Shown here: one piece after another, positions 47,001 through 59,500 of the stretch | Numbering within the stretch: position 1 is the first letter of the stretch | Layout of the letters: each line of letters starts with the position of its first letter | Assembly (NCBI GenBank): GCA_028095005.1 | Contig: CM051460.1 | Location: 14,245,501 to 14,309,500 of the forward strand | DNA: 64,000 nt | Source: Rhynchospora pubera | Lineage: Eukaryota > Streptophyta > Magnoliopsida > Poales > Cyperaceae | Reading direction: 5' to 3' | Translations under genes and position numbers: made by a program | Notes under the pieces: model-generated | The model's input: the letters and a program-made list of their open reading frames with translations, nothing else | The model's database searches: none | What the model was told of the DNA's origin: nothing

Positions 47001-50000
47001 CATTTTGATTGTTTCTGAATTCATTCTAAGTCATTTTGTTACAATAATCTATATTTAAACTCTTTATGCTTTCTTGAATATGATTCATATGTTATTTATT
47101 CAAAAATATCGGATTATACAAGGTAATTACGCATATAAAATGCAATTAATGCAACTCTGAGCAACATTTGAGCATTTCAATCGTTTATGGATTCATTCTA
47201 AGTCATTTCATCACAATAATCTACATTTAAACACTTTATACTGTCTAGAATGTGATTCATATGTTATTTATTGAAAACAATTTGATTATAAATGGTAATT
47301 ATGCATATATAGTGTAAATAATGTAATTCTGATCTTCATTTGAGCATTTCCATCGTTTCTGAATTCATCTAAGTCATTTCATCACAATAACCTATATTTA
47401 AGCTCTTGATGCTGTCTAGAATATAATTCATATGTTTTTTATTCAAAAAGATTGGATTATAAATGGTAATTACGCATATAAAGTGCAAATAATGCAATTG
47501 TGAACATCATTTGAGCATTTCAATCGTTTCTGGATTCATTCTAAGTCATTTCATCACAATAATCTACATTTAAACTTTTGATGCTGTCTAGAATATATTT
47601 CATATGTTATTAATTCAAAAAGATTGGATTATACAGGGTAATCACGCATATAAAGTGCAAATAATGCAATTCTGTGTATCATTTGACAATTTCAATCGTT
47701 TCTGGATTCATTCTAAGTTATTTCATCACAATAATCAACATTTAAACTCTTGATGCTGTCTAGAATATAATTTAAATGTTATTAATTCAATAAGAGAGGA
47801 TTATACATGGTAATTACGAATATAAAGTGCAAATAATAAATTCTGAGTGTCATTTGAGCACTTCAATCATTTCTGGATTCATTCTTGCTTACTCCATCAT
47901 AATAATGTGCATAAAATTTCTATATACTGTAATAAATATGATTCATATGTTATTTATTCAAAAGATTAGAGTAGACATGGTAATTACGCATATAAAGTGC
48001 AAATAATGAAATTCTGAGCATTATTTGAGCATTTCAAGTGCTTCTAAATTCATTCTAAGTCATTTCATCAATATAATATACATTTAAACTCTTTATGCTT
48101 TCTTGAATACGATTCATATGTTATTTATTCAAAAATATCGAACTATACAAGCATATAAAGTGCAACTAATGCAATTCTGAGCATTTCAATTGTTTCTGGA
48201 TACATTCTAAGTCATTTCATCACAATACTCTACATTTAAACTCTTTATACTGTCTAGAATATGATTCATATGTTATTTATTCAAAACGATTGGATTATAC
48301 ATGGTAATTACGCATATATAGAGCAAATAATGCAATTCTGAGCATTTCAATCATTTCTGGCATCATTCTAAGTCATCTCATCACAATAATAAACATTTAA
48401 ACTCTTTATGATTTCTTGAATATGATTCATATGTTATTTATTCAAAAAGATTGGATTATACAGCGTAATCATGCATATAAAGTGCAAATAATGCAATTCT
48501 GAGCATCATTTGAGCATTTCGATTGTTTCTGGATTCCTTCCAAGTCATATAATTCACAATAATTTACATTTAAACTCTTGATGCAGTGTAGAATACAATT
48601 CATATGTTATTATTTACGAATATAAAGTGCTAATAACGCAATTCTGAGCGTCAATTTAGCATTTCAATCATTTCTGGATTCATTCTAGCTTACTTCATCA
48701 TAATAATCTGCATAAAAACTCTATATACTGTCATAAATATGATTAATATGTTATTTATTTAAAACGATTGGATGATACAAGGTAATTACGCAAAAATAGT
48801 GCAAATAATGCAATTCTGAGCATCATTTGAGCATTTCAATCGTTTCTGGGTTCGTTCTAAGTCATTTCATCGCAATAATCTGCATTAAAACTCTATACAC
48901 TGTCACAAATATGATTGATATGTTATTTATTCAAAAATATTAGTTTATACAAGATAATTACGCATATAAAGTGCAAATAATGCAATTCCAAACATCATTT
49001 GAGCATTTCAATCGTTTCTAGATTCATTCAAGCTTATTTCTTCATAAAAATCTGCAATATAAACACTATATACTCTCATAAATATGATTCTTATGTTATT
49101 TGTTCAAAAGACTGGGTTATTCATGGTAATTGCGCATATATAGTGCAAATAAAGTAATTCTGACAATCATTTCAGTATTTCAATCGTTTCTGATTCATTC
49201 TAATTCATTTCATCACAATAATCTATATTTAAGCTCTTGATGCTGTCTATAATATAACTCATATCATATGTTATTATTAAAAAAATATTGGATTATCCAT
49301 GGTAATTACGCATATAAAGTGCCAATAATGCAATTTTGAACATCATTTGATTATTTCAATCGTTTCTGAATTCATTAAAACTTATTTAATCATAATAATC
49401 TGCTTTAAAACTCTATATACTGTCATAAATATTATTCATATGTTTTTTTTAAAAAAGATTGGATTATACATGGTAATTACGCATATAAATTGCAAACAAT
49501 GCAATTCTGAGCATCATTTGAGCATTTTGATCGTATCTAAATTCATTCTGAGTCATTTCCACAAAATAATATACATTTAAACTCTTTAAGCTTTCCTGAA
49601 TACGATTCAAATGTTATTTGTTCAAAAAGATTGGATCATACAAGGTAGTTACGCATATAAAGTGCAATTAATGTAATTCTGAGGAACAGTTGAGCATTTC
49701 AATCGTCTCTGGATTCATTCTAAGTCAATCACAATAATCTTCATTCAAGCTCTTGATTCTGTCTAGAATATAATTGATATGTTATTTATTCAAAAAATTG
49801 GATTATACATGGTAATGATGCATATGTAGTGCAAATAATGCAATTCTGAGCATCATTTGAGCATTTAGATCGTTTCTGGATTCATTCTAAGTCATTTGAT
49901 CACAACAATCTACATTTAAACTCTTGATTCTGTCTAGAATATAATTAATATGTTATTTATTCAAAAAGATTGTATTATACATGGTAATTATGCATATAAA

Positions 50001-51563
50001 TTTTAGGTAAAGCAATTCTGAACATCATTTGAGCATTTCAATCGTTTCTGGATTCATTCAAGCTTAATTCATCATAATAACCTGCATTAAAACTCTATAT
50101 ACTGTTATAAATATGATTTATATGTTATTTATTTAAAAAGATTGGATTATACATGGTAATTACGCATATATAGTACAAATAATGCAATTTTGAGGATCAT
50201 TTGCACATTTCGATCGTTTCTGGATTCATTCTACGTCATTTCATCACAATAATCTACAGTTAAGCTCTTGATGCTGTCTAGAATATAATTAGTATGTTAT
50301 TTATTCAAAAAGACTGGATTCATTCTACGTCATTTCATCACAATAATCTACAGTTAAGCTCTTGATGCTGTCTAGAATATAATTAGTATGTTATTTATTC
50401 AAAAAGATTGAATTATACATGGTAATTTCGCATATAAAGTGCAAATAATGCAATTCTAAATATCATTTGAGCATTTCAATCTTTTCTGGATTCATTCAAG
50501 CTTATTTCATCATAGTAATCTGCATTAAAACTCTATATTCTGTCATAAATATGATTCATATGTTTTTTATTCAGAAAGATTGGATTATACATGGTAATTA
50601 CGCATATAAAGTGAAAATAATTCAGTTCTGAGCATCATTTGAGCATTTCGATCGTTTCTAAGTCATTTCATCACAATATTATACATATAAACTCTTTATG
50701 CTTTCTTGAATATGATTCTTATGTTATTTATTCAAAAAGATTGGATCATACAAGGTAATTACGCATCTAAAGTGCAATTAATACAATTCTAAGGAACATT
50801 TCAACATTTCAAACGTTTCTGGATTCATTCTATATCATTTAATCACAATAATCTACATTTATACTATCTAGAATATGATTCATATGTTATTTATTGAAAA
50901 TGATTGGATTATACACGGTAATTACGCATATATAGTGCAAATAATGCAATTCTGAGCATCATTTGAGTATTTCGATCGTTTCTGGATTTATTCTAAGTCA
51001 CTTCAGCACAATAATCTGCATTTAAACTCTATACACTGTCATAAATATGATTGATATGTTATTTATTCAAAAAGATTGATTTATACAAGGTAATTACGCA
51101 TATAAAGTGCAATTAATGCAATTCTGAGAATCATTTGAGCATTAATTCTATGTCATTTCATGACAATAATCTACATTTAAACTCTTTATACTGTCTAGAA
51201 TATGATTCATATGTTATTCATTTAAAACAATTTGTTTATAATGGTAATCATGCATATAAATTGCAAATAATGCCATTCTGAGCATTATTTTGGACATTTC
51301 GATCGTTTCTGGATTCATTCTAAGTTATTTGATCATAATAATCTACATTTAAACTTTATATATTATTTATTCCAAAAAATTGGATTATACATGGTAATTA
51401 CGCATATAAAGTGTAAATAATGCAATTCTGAGCATCATTTGAGCATTTCAATCGTTTCTTGATTTAATCTAAGTCATTTAATCATTATAATCTGCATTTA
51501 AACTCTATATACTGTCATAAATATGATTCATATGTTATTTATTCAAAAATATTGGATTATACA
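44025..51563. repeat. Satellite array, 172-bp monomer, about 44 copies with higher-order structure
   Basis: Monomers repeat landmarks such as 'cat[a/g]tgttatttattc', 'ggtaattacgcatata', 'tgagcatttc' and 'cacaataatctacattt' about every 172 bp, and 7.54 kb gives about 44 units. AT-rich, no ORF. Monomers fall into at least four types by their ends: A 'gatgctgtctagaatataa', B 'tatactgtcataaatatga', C 'tatgctttcttgaatatga', D 'tatactgtctagaatatga'. The order A-B-C-D recurs, so the array evolved partly as a tetramer of about 690 bp. A few units are truncated. The period is in the nucleosome-like range of plant centromeric and heterochromatic satellites, but this array is short and isolated. Confidence 0.95.
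50221..50408. repeat. Recent 94-bp tandem duplication within the satellite
   Basis: 50221-50314 and 50315-50408 are almost identical and share private variants such as 'ttctacgtcatttc' and 'atctacagttaagc'. The duplicated length is about half a monomer, which shifts the array phase here. Confidence 0.9.
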
Positions 51564-51873
51564 CTGCTGTTGTTATATCCGTGGGAAGGGGTGCCTGTTG
51601 ATAGGAGTTGTTAATATACTATCACATCCAGAAAATACTCTTTATATCATGCTAATATACTCTCTTATTTTAAAAAGTTACTCTCTTGTTAAAAATACTA
51701 TCAATATGTTAATACACTAGCACATTCATATATACTCCCCCTAACACTGATAATATACTCCCTTATTAAAAAATATCATCAAACTGCTAACGCACTAGCA
51801 CATTCATAAATACTACCATGACACCGATAAATATACTCTTTTGTTCAAACAACTTACTCCCTTATGCAAAATA
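51564..51873. other. Spacer with 'atactcccttat'-type degenerate repeats
   Basis: Short phrases such as 'aatatactc.ctta' and 'acactagcacattcata' (51711 and 51793) recur. Similar phrases continue beyond the solo LTR at 52740-53050, so the LTR was inserted into this repeat-like DNA. Confidence 0.5.
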
Positions 51874-52631
51874 TGTTAGAGATATGTCTTAGAAGGCAAT
51901 CAATCGATGGCTATTATATTAGTTTATGTTATTGATGATACTTGATCATTTGTTCCTAGAGTTTATTATTGACAGATCATTCAGGTTGAGGATCTGAATT
52001 GTAGATCTCTGTGGATCATTCGTTAGAATGACAATAATATCTCTAAAAAGTCCATAATCTTGATAATTAACAAGGAACATTATAAGGAGTTACCGACTTA
52101 ATTGCATATCTATATGTTACTTGAACATAGTACAGGACATGACCCAATGAAATAAATATATGGATTGTGTTACGTGTCATTATTTATTTCATACATGTTT
52201 GATTCTAAGTTTGAGATGATTCAGTTTTTCCATATGAGGATAGATTCTATAAATATTGTCTAACGTTGATTCTTGATAAGGTGCTGTTATACGGACTTTA
52301 TTTATGTTCTTTTCAATTGTGCGGAGAAAAACTGTTCATCAAGACAACCGTATATCCCTCATTAGTTCACCTAGTGAGTGATGATATCTACTAGGCCCCT
52401 TGATGGAGTTGGATTGTATGCGCGCAACTAGGCGATCAACTCTAGATCAAGAAATGTATAATCTGCAAGAATGATACATTCCTATCTTGGATTATACACA
52501 GATATCATGTGACATAGGAATCAAAACAATAAGATAGTCATTTCTTATGCAGGATTGAAGTGGTTGTATTGTACAGTAGTTGTATTAATTAGTAATAAAA
52601 TTAAAATTGAGCATGGCATTACTTCCTAACA
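51874..52631 (+). mobile_element. Solo LTR of a copia-type retrotransposon, 758 bp, 5-bp TSD
   Basis: Begins 'tgtta' and ends 'taaca' (TG...CA with a 5-bp inverted terminus). The direct repeat 'aaata' lies on both sides (51869-51873 and 52632-52636). No primer site follows and no polypurine tract or coding region is attached, so it is a solo LTR left by recombination. The start 'tgttagagatatgtc' resembles Angela-type LTRs as I remember them. Confidence 0.88.
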
Positions 52632-52793
52632 AAATATTCTCCTTCTTCAACCTATATACGAGGATCTTCGGAATTGAAATTGACCTGCAATAAAAATGAG
52701 AAAAAAATGAGATCAACTCAATTGAACATAGAAATTCGAACTATAATAAATACACATTTACCAGTATAAAATACTCACTTATATTGTATAGAA

Positions 52794-53018
52794 TACTCCC
52801 TTAGTCGTGTAAAATATTCGCTTACTTTGTAAAAAGCAGTGAATAACAGGTATAATTAGATAATGCATTGCTATAATTATTCTAATCCGTTACAACATAA
52901 ATGTTACTCCTTTAGTAGTATAAAATATTCCGTTAACATTGTAAAAAACAATTACTTACCAGGTATGATTAGATAATGCATTGTTACAATTATTTTAATC
53001 CCTTACAACATAAATGAT
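52794..53018. repeat. Tandem repeat, two copies, period about 112 bp
   Basis: Copies at 52794-52905 and 52906-53018 share 'caggtat.attagataatgc', 'attattttaatcc.ttacaa' (with variants) and 'cataaatg.tactcc'. A third copy starts at 53019 but breaks off. Confidence 0.8.
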
Positions 53019-53526
53019 ACTCCCTTATTTAAAACAAAGTAGATCTCAATAGAAAATCATAGTTGCAATACAGATCAAGAGCAATAATTCATCAATTGTT
53101 CTAGATTTTCATCAATTATAAATCAATTCTAATACACGGAGCAGAGCGTCAGGAAGAAATGCAGTTCAGATTACAACAAAATTTAAAGGAATATATGAAT
53201 CATTTATTCATTTAATGATTTATACATCGATATTAAAAGCCACATTAAAAAGCATTTGATAGATCAATGTTTCCAATACAAATTCATCATTAAAATTCAG
53301 ATCTACACAATCAATGTTAAAAGATATATCTAACAATTCATCAAAATTGAAAAGAGTATGTGAATCATTTATTTATTTATTTATACATGGTTATTAAAAG
53401 CAACAACAAAAATATTTGATCGATCAATGTTTTCAATATAAATTCACCTTAACAATTCAGATCTAAATAAATCAATGATCCATTATTCCAAAAATTAATA
53501 ATGCAAAGGAGAAATAAGGAGAAATT

Positions 53527-53876
53527 ACCTAAACTTTGATAGTTGAACAATTAACAGCCGTCTACACGAATTGATTGCTAAAAATCACCGTAAGGTTGAT
53601 CGATCGCCGGAAATCGCATAAAATGGCCGAAAAATGTTTGAGTTCAGAAATAAAGCTTTTAAGAGAGAGAGAGAGAGAGAGAGAGACGAATTGCAAGAGC
53701 GAGAAAGAGAAAGATCGGATTTGATACTTGAGAGAGAAAGTTTGATTAGGAGAAAGCGAGCTTGCTTGAGAGAGAAAACTTGATCGATATCTATGTTTTC
53801 TGGAGAGAGAAAGAGACAGAGAGGGGTTTAATTTCTGATCTATTTTCGAAATAATGAAAGGGAGCGTGCCAATCAT
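53527..53876 (-). promoter_or_regulatory. CT-rich leader-like exon on the minus strand
   Basis: On the minus strand this is a CT-rich stretch with a (CT)n block (53658-53684), followed by less AT-rich text and a donor-like 'tttag|gtaatt' at about 53527. It looks like a 5'-UTR exon read toward the satellite array. An ORF across it is low-complexity (Ser/Leu from CT repeats) and is not considered a protein. No downstream coding exon was found. Confidence 0.3.
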
Positions 53877-54032
53877 GTGAGATCGGCTATAATTTGAATG
53901 AAAATAAAATCACGTGACAAAAATGGAAGGAGGCACTGTCCTAATTGTCTCAGTCGGTTGATTACCGTAAGTATTTTCCAAATCCGATCACCGTTAAGGG
54001 CCCAATTAATCGCCTTTGCACCGAGCAGTGAG

Positions 54033-54236
54033 TAGGGGTGAAAACGAATCGGATATTATCCGCTCCGAATCCGAAAAATAGCAGTTTCGAATATTATTAT
54101 CCGTATCCGCAATAATTGCTAAAAGGATATCAAGATTTGACTGGTTCGGGCCTGAATCCGAAATATCCATTCAGACTTATTAATGCAAGCGGCTCAACCA
54201 CCCAACCAACAAACCTTTTCGTAAATAATGCCTTTA

Positions 54237-54287
<51 letters not shown>

Positions 54288-54941
54288 AAGCTTCTATATT
54301 AACTTCACAATGTATAGATTCCGTTTATGTTTTAGGGGGTTTTATTAAGCTGTCTAGCTTGAAAATTTTAGTAAGAATAAATTTTTTTATTATTCATGAA
54401 TTTGGTAATTACGGTTAAACTAAATTCATATGAATTCATCTAAGAAAAATATATATTTTATTTATTGAATCCAATGTATATGTCGAGAATCCAATCAATA
54501 ATGTTAATAATAATTTAATTTATACATATTATATATAATATTTTGATGAAATTTTGGATTTAATTGGTCGAATGAATAAATTTTGACCATTGCTTACCTA
54601 ATTATCGCATAATTTATATTTTCAGAATATAACTTATCGCATGATATAAAATTTTTTTTATGCTTCAGCTACTCTTATATATGACAACTACGGAATTTAC
54701 AAAAAGGTTCTAAAGAAAATAAATAAAAAAATATTGATCGCTGTATGATTCGTATCCGACAAAATATATTCGTATTTGATTCCGTATCCGATAATATCCG
54801 AACCGTATCCGTATTCACTTAATATTCGAATCGTATCCATATCCGAACATATCAGTATCTGTATTTGTATCCAAAAAAAAAATATGAATGCGGATATGAG
54901 AAGACCAACATTCGTTCCGTATCCGATCTGTTTTCGTCCCC
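54033..54941. mobile_element. hAT-like element, 909 bp, 8-bp TSD
   Basis: The left end 'taggggtgaaaacg' and the right end on the minus strand 'tggggacgaaaac' are matching TIRs. 'gcagtgag' occurs directly outside at 54025-54032 and 54942-54949; the next base also matches, so the TSD is 8 or 9 bp. Subterminal regions carry many 'tccg', 'gtatccg' and 'gaatccg' repeats. The interior has a (TA)n microsatellite at 54239-54284 and no transposase. Confidence 0.85.
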
Positions 54942-55065
54942 AGCAGTGAGCCAGTGACTAGATTGGTTGCGGTCATAGGACGGACTCACTTACTCACCGA
55001 GACGCCACGCGGCGCTACCTCACTAATCAAATGGTTCGGTCGGGCCTACTTGCGCGATATGGTTC

Positions 55066-55086
55066 ATCACGTGGATGCCACGTGAT
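55066..55086. promoter_or_regulatory. Palindromic pair of G-boxes (CACGTG)
   Basis: 'atcacgtgg' and 'ccacgtgat' form a 9-bp inverted repeat around 'atg', giving two CACGTG cores. A third 'cacgtggca' follows at about 55114. G-boxes bind bZIP and bHLH factors, but no gene start is recognised nearby. Confidence 0.45.
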
Positions 55087-55789
55087 CCAATAAACCAAAG
55101 CCTGCCTTCCTTCACGTGGCATTTTTGCAGTGTTATACACTTATTAATTATTATACTTGTTAGTGGCATGTCCTTTTTCTGTTATGTAATAAATATACCA
55201 TGGTATTTTTCTTTTTTATTTCATCCTTTTTTTAAGAAAGTAACCAGTGAGTACACTTTATGTGGTGATTACTTTTTTTCTTTTTATATGTGGCAACCAT
55301 ATGCCACGTCACGATCGTATTTGAACATTTTTTGTGGTATGCCTATTACAACCTTGTTGTCGGATATTTTGAAGTCCTATAGTATAATAGGATCATCATT
55401 GAATCGGAAATTTGTATTTCTAAGAAAAAAAATAATTATATTGGTATAAGATGGTTTCGTACAAGAGTATATATATAATAAGGTGCTTTATAATTAATGG
55501 ATATCTATTTCAGTGAAATTAAATTAATTTGGTAGATTTTTAATGACAAGTAATACATATTGATTTTCCAACTTTTTTTCCCTTAATCTCTCTACTTTAC
55601 TTTTACAATGGATATTTATTTCAGTGAAATTAATGCTTCATCTTTTTTTTTTTAAACCAGTCAGTAATGCTTAATTTTATACATCCGGCTATACTATGCT
55701 TCTAAGCACTATATTTTCAACGCAAACGATTTAATCTGTGCTTAGCAACAATAAGTGCTTCTTTTTTATCCTAAATCTTTATTCAAAAA

Positions 55790-55935
55790 AAGTGAGAACC
55801 AGCTCTTCATCTAGCGGCAAAAAGTCAAAGAGCATTGTATCTTAAGTGAAAGGTCGCAGGTTCAAAATTCAGTCCGAAAGTTTCATAGATATTTAATTTA
55901 AAAATAAATTAAGAGACTTGACCCCTAATTTATCT
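55790..55935 (+). mobile_element. Candidate tRNA-related SINE fragment
   Basis: 'tctagcggcaaaaag' (A-box-like) and 'gcaggttcaaaattc' (B-box-like, near 55856) are spaced as in an internal Pol III promoter and end in an A-rich tail near 55938-55946. The flanks 'tttattcaaaaa' and 'cttattctaaaaa' may be an imperfect TSD. Confidence 0.35.
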
Positions 55936-56581
55936 TCGGAAAAAAAATTCTTATTCTAAAAACTGAATTGAACTTCTAAAGTTTTTGGAAGTATATAACG
56001 ATTAAATTTACCGGTGTCATTTTTTTTTGGCTTCTCCCCAAGAATAGATGTCTGTATTAAAAGATGAACAAATAAATTTATTTGTAATTTTGTATCTTCT
56101 TTTGGTATAATCCAAACAAAAAAGTCGAAAGATTGTTAACACTTTGTGTAGAACTTATATGGACCTAAAGACGGACATTTTGAAACCAGATTTGGCTGGA
56201 TATATTGTAATTAATTGAGTGTATGTACATTTTAAGATATTAAAAATCATGTTCTACTAAAGTTTTTTATTGTAAACACAGTAAATAACACAAGAAACAT
56301 ACGGATTTAACGTGGTTCAGTACAATATGTACCTACATTCACAACTCACACACACCACTATTTTTTTATTTCTTTTCAATAACGTTTTACAGAGAGAGAG
56401 AGAGAGAGAGAGATGGAAAGATAGATTTTCAGAGGGAAGGAGGCGCCTTTATAGAAACACAGACGCTCCTCTTTTATTTATTTCTAATTTTACATAGAGA
56501 CAATAAAGAAAACACAATTTATGGCATAAAAGGTAACAAATTTTGGACCCATTTCAGATCCTCTGTGTCCGCTTCTCGACA

Positions 56582-56590
56582 CCTCCCCTC
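56582..56590 (-). other. Polypurine tract of the copia element
   Basis: On the minus strand 'gaggggagg' directly precedes the 3' LTR. It is the RNase H-resistant primer for plus-strand DNA synthesis in LTR retrotransposons. Confidence 0.85.
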
Positions 56591-59500
56591 AAGTTGGCAT
56601 GTAGATGTCTTGCATGCCCAACTTGTCAATCACTCCATGAAAGATAGCGCTGGACACTCCTTTTGTCAGTATGTCTGCCAATTGTTCTTCAGTTCTTACA
56701 TGAGGAATGCTAATGACCTTTTCTTCTAACTTCTGTCGGATAAAGTAGTGTCGATCAACTTCAATGTGCTTGGTTCTATCATGTTGCACCGGGTTTTGAG
56801 ATATTGCAATAGCTGCTTTATTGTCACAAAACAATTTCATTTCTCTGTTGTCATAGAGACTAAGGTCCTTAAGTACTCTCTTTATCCATAGTAACTCTTG
56901 CAACCCTTTAGCGATTCCTCTAAATTCTGCCTCAGCACTTGACAAAGCCACTACTTTTTGTTTCTTGCTCCTCCAAGTGACCAAATTGCCCCCAACAAAT
57001 GTGAAGTATCCATAGGTGGATTTCCTGTCACTCACATCTCCAGCCCAATCAGAATCAATATATCCCTCAATTTGAAGATGATCATTCCTCTTGAAAAAAA
57101 TACCTCGTCCTAGGGATCCCTTAAGATATCTCAAAATCCACATAACAGCTTCCATATGTTGCTCACTAGGAGCATGCATGTACTGACTCACCACAGACAC
57201 GGCATAAGCAATATCGGGCCGAGTATGTGATAAGTAAATCAGTCTCCCTACCAATCTCTGGTATTGATCCTTATTTGTAGGTGCCTGGTCAGAGAATATG
57301 CCCAGCTTGAAGTTCTGTTTGGTCGGTGTGTCAACAGGTTTGCAATCCAACATACCTGTCTCAGCTAGAAAGTCAAGCACATATTTTTTTTGAGACAAAG
57401 AAATACCTTCTTTATTGCGTGCTATCTCAATCCCAAGAAAGTACTTCAAACCCCGTAGATTTTTCACCTCAAATTCCTTGGACAGCTTTTCTTCCAGGTC
57501 TCGGATTCCTTCAGAGTCATCACCTGTGATTATCATATCATCAACATAGATTATTAAGATCACAATTTTTCCTTTATTCTTAAAGAAGAATAAAGTGTGG
57601 TCAGTATCACTCTGGGTGTATCCATAACCCTTCATAGCACTGCAGAATCTTCCAAACCAAGCCCTAGGAGACTATTTCAGACCATACAACGCCTTTTTCA
57701 ATCTGCATACAAGGGGTTGATTGCTTGAATGGCCATATCCTGGTGGGATGTCCATGTAGATCTCTTCATCAATGTCACCATGTAAGAACGCATTCTTCAC
57801 ATCAAATTGATGTAGTGGCCAGTCTCGATTTGCTGCAATGGATAATAAAATTCTAACAATGTCAAGTTTTGCTACTGGTGAAAAAGTCTCTTGATAGTCT
57901 ACTCCATATGTTTGAGAGTATCCCTTTGCCACCAATCTCGCCTTATACCTGTCAATCTCTCCAGTGGGCCCATACTTGATTGTAAACACCCATTTGCAGC
58001 CTACTTTCTTTCTGTCTTTTGGCCTTGTCATCAAATCCCAAGTGTCATTTTTTTCCAATACATCCATCTTTGTCTTCATTGCATCCACCCATTTCGGATC
58101 ACTAAGAGCTTCATTTAGACTGCTTGGAATATGAGCTGATGCAAGAGTTCTGTCCAATTCCTTCATAGGTTCTGACATATGAGACATAGTCATAAAGTTC
58201 GCCATTGCATACCTGCCCTCACCAATCTCATCTGGTCTATATCTTTTGGGTGGTCTGCCCCTGTTGACCCTGAAAGGTAACTGATATCTGGGATTAGTAA
58301 TAACAGGTTCAGAATTATTTACCTCTGACTCAGGAGATTGATCATGTGGTAAAGTAGGAGACTGTATCATTTCTTCGTCTTCACTCTCTAAATGGTCTTC
58401 TGATGGACCCGAATTAACCAGTGGGTTAATTTCTGGGTTCAATATTTCAACTTCATCCTCAAAATTCGAACCGAAATCTACAGAATTCGGACCGAAATTC
58501 AGATTATTCGGACCGAAATTAGCAGAATTCGCACCGAAATTTCCTTGTTCTGTTCCCAAATCTTCAACCCTTTTCACATCAAACCAGAACTCATTTTCTA
58601 TCACACTCTCCCCCTGTGAATGAGTCTGGTTTTTGACAAAAAATCCTTCATTTTCAATAAATGTCACATCCATTGTGGTATAAATCTTTCTAGAGATCGG
58701 ATTCATGCACCTATAACCTTTTTGATGTTGACCGTAGCCTATGAACACATATTTTTCAGCACAAGGGTCAAGTTTGGATCGCAAATGTTTGTGTATATGG
58801 ACATAAGTTATGCAACCAAACACTTTGGGTGGAATATTAAGTACAGAAGGGATCTCTTGGTAGGTTGAAAGCTTTTGCAATGGTGTTTGAAATTTAAGTG
58901 TTGCAGAGGGCAATCTATTAATCAAATACACTGATGAGGTGACTGCATGATCCCAATAAGAATGAGGAACATTATTCTCTAGCATCATTGTCCTGGTCAT
59001 TTCTAAAATTTGCCTATTCTTACGCTCTGCCCTACCATTTTGTTGAGGGGTACCAACACAGCTAGTCTCATATATAATCTCTTTAGTTTTAAAGAACTCT
59101 CCTAGTGTTTTGTTGACAAATTCCCTGCCATTATCACTCCTAAATACTTTGACACCCTTATCAAATTGATTTTTCACCATGGTAATGAAAGAAGTAATGG
59201 CAAGTGACACATCTATTTTTTGTTTTACCACATTCACCCATGTCATTCTAGTACAGTCATCAACAAACAAGACAAACCATCTACTTCCTACTAGGGAGTC
59301 AACTGGAGAAGGTCCCCACACATCAGAGTGAATTAAATCAAAAGGAGCTCTATTATTATCATCATCCATAATTTTAGCAAAATGAGCTCGATGGCTCTTA
59401 GATTTGATACACACATCACAATCAAAATTCTCATTCTCAAAACCAGAAAACAAACTAGGATAAAGTTTTCTTAGGTACCCAAATGATGGATGACCTAATT

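Larger units (their letters stand above)
54950..56265. other. Intergenic with a G-box palindrome and a SINE-like fragment
   Basis: Contains the palindrome at 55066-55086 and the candidate SINE at 55790-55935. A 124-aa ORF at 55075-55449 is hydrophobic and low-complexity with no family resemblance and is not called as a gene. Confidence 0.45.

Noticed and set aside
44025..51563. CRISPR-like array
   Set aside because: Repeats are contiguous 172-bp monomers without unique spacers, in a plant nuclear genome.
43556..52631. One LTR retrotransposon with the satellite as its internal region
   Set aside because: The right LTR has its own 5-bp TSD, no primer site or polypurine tract is next to either copy, and there is no coding sequence between them.
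53562..53876. 104-aa minus-strand ORF
   Set aside because: Mostly Ser-Leu repeats from a CT microsatellite. It reads better as a leader exon than as a protein.
55075..55449. 124-aa plus-strand ORF
   Set aside because: Hydrophobic and Phe/Ile-rich as expected from T-rich DNA. No motif, leader or conserved phrase.
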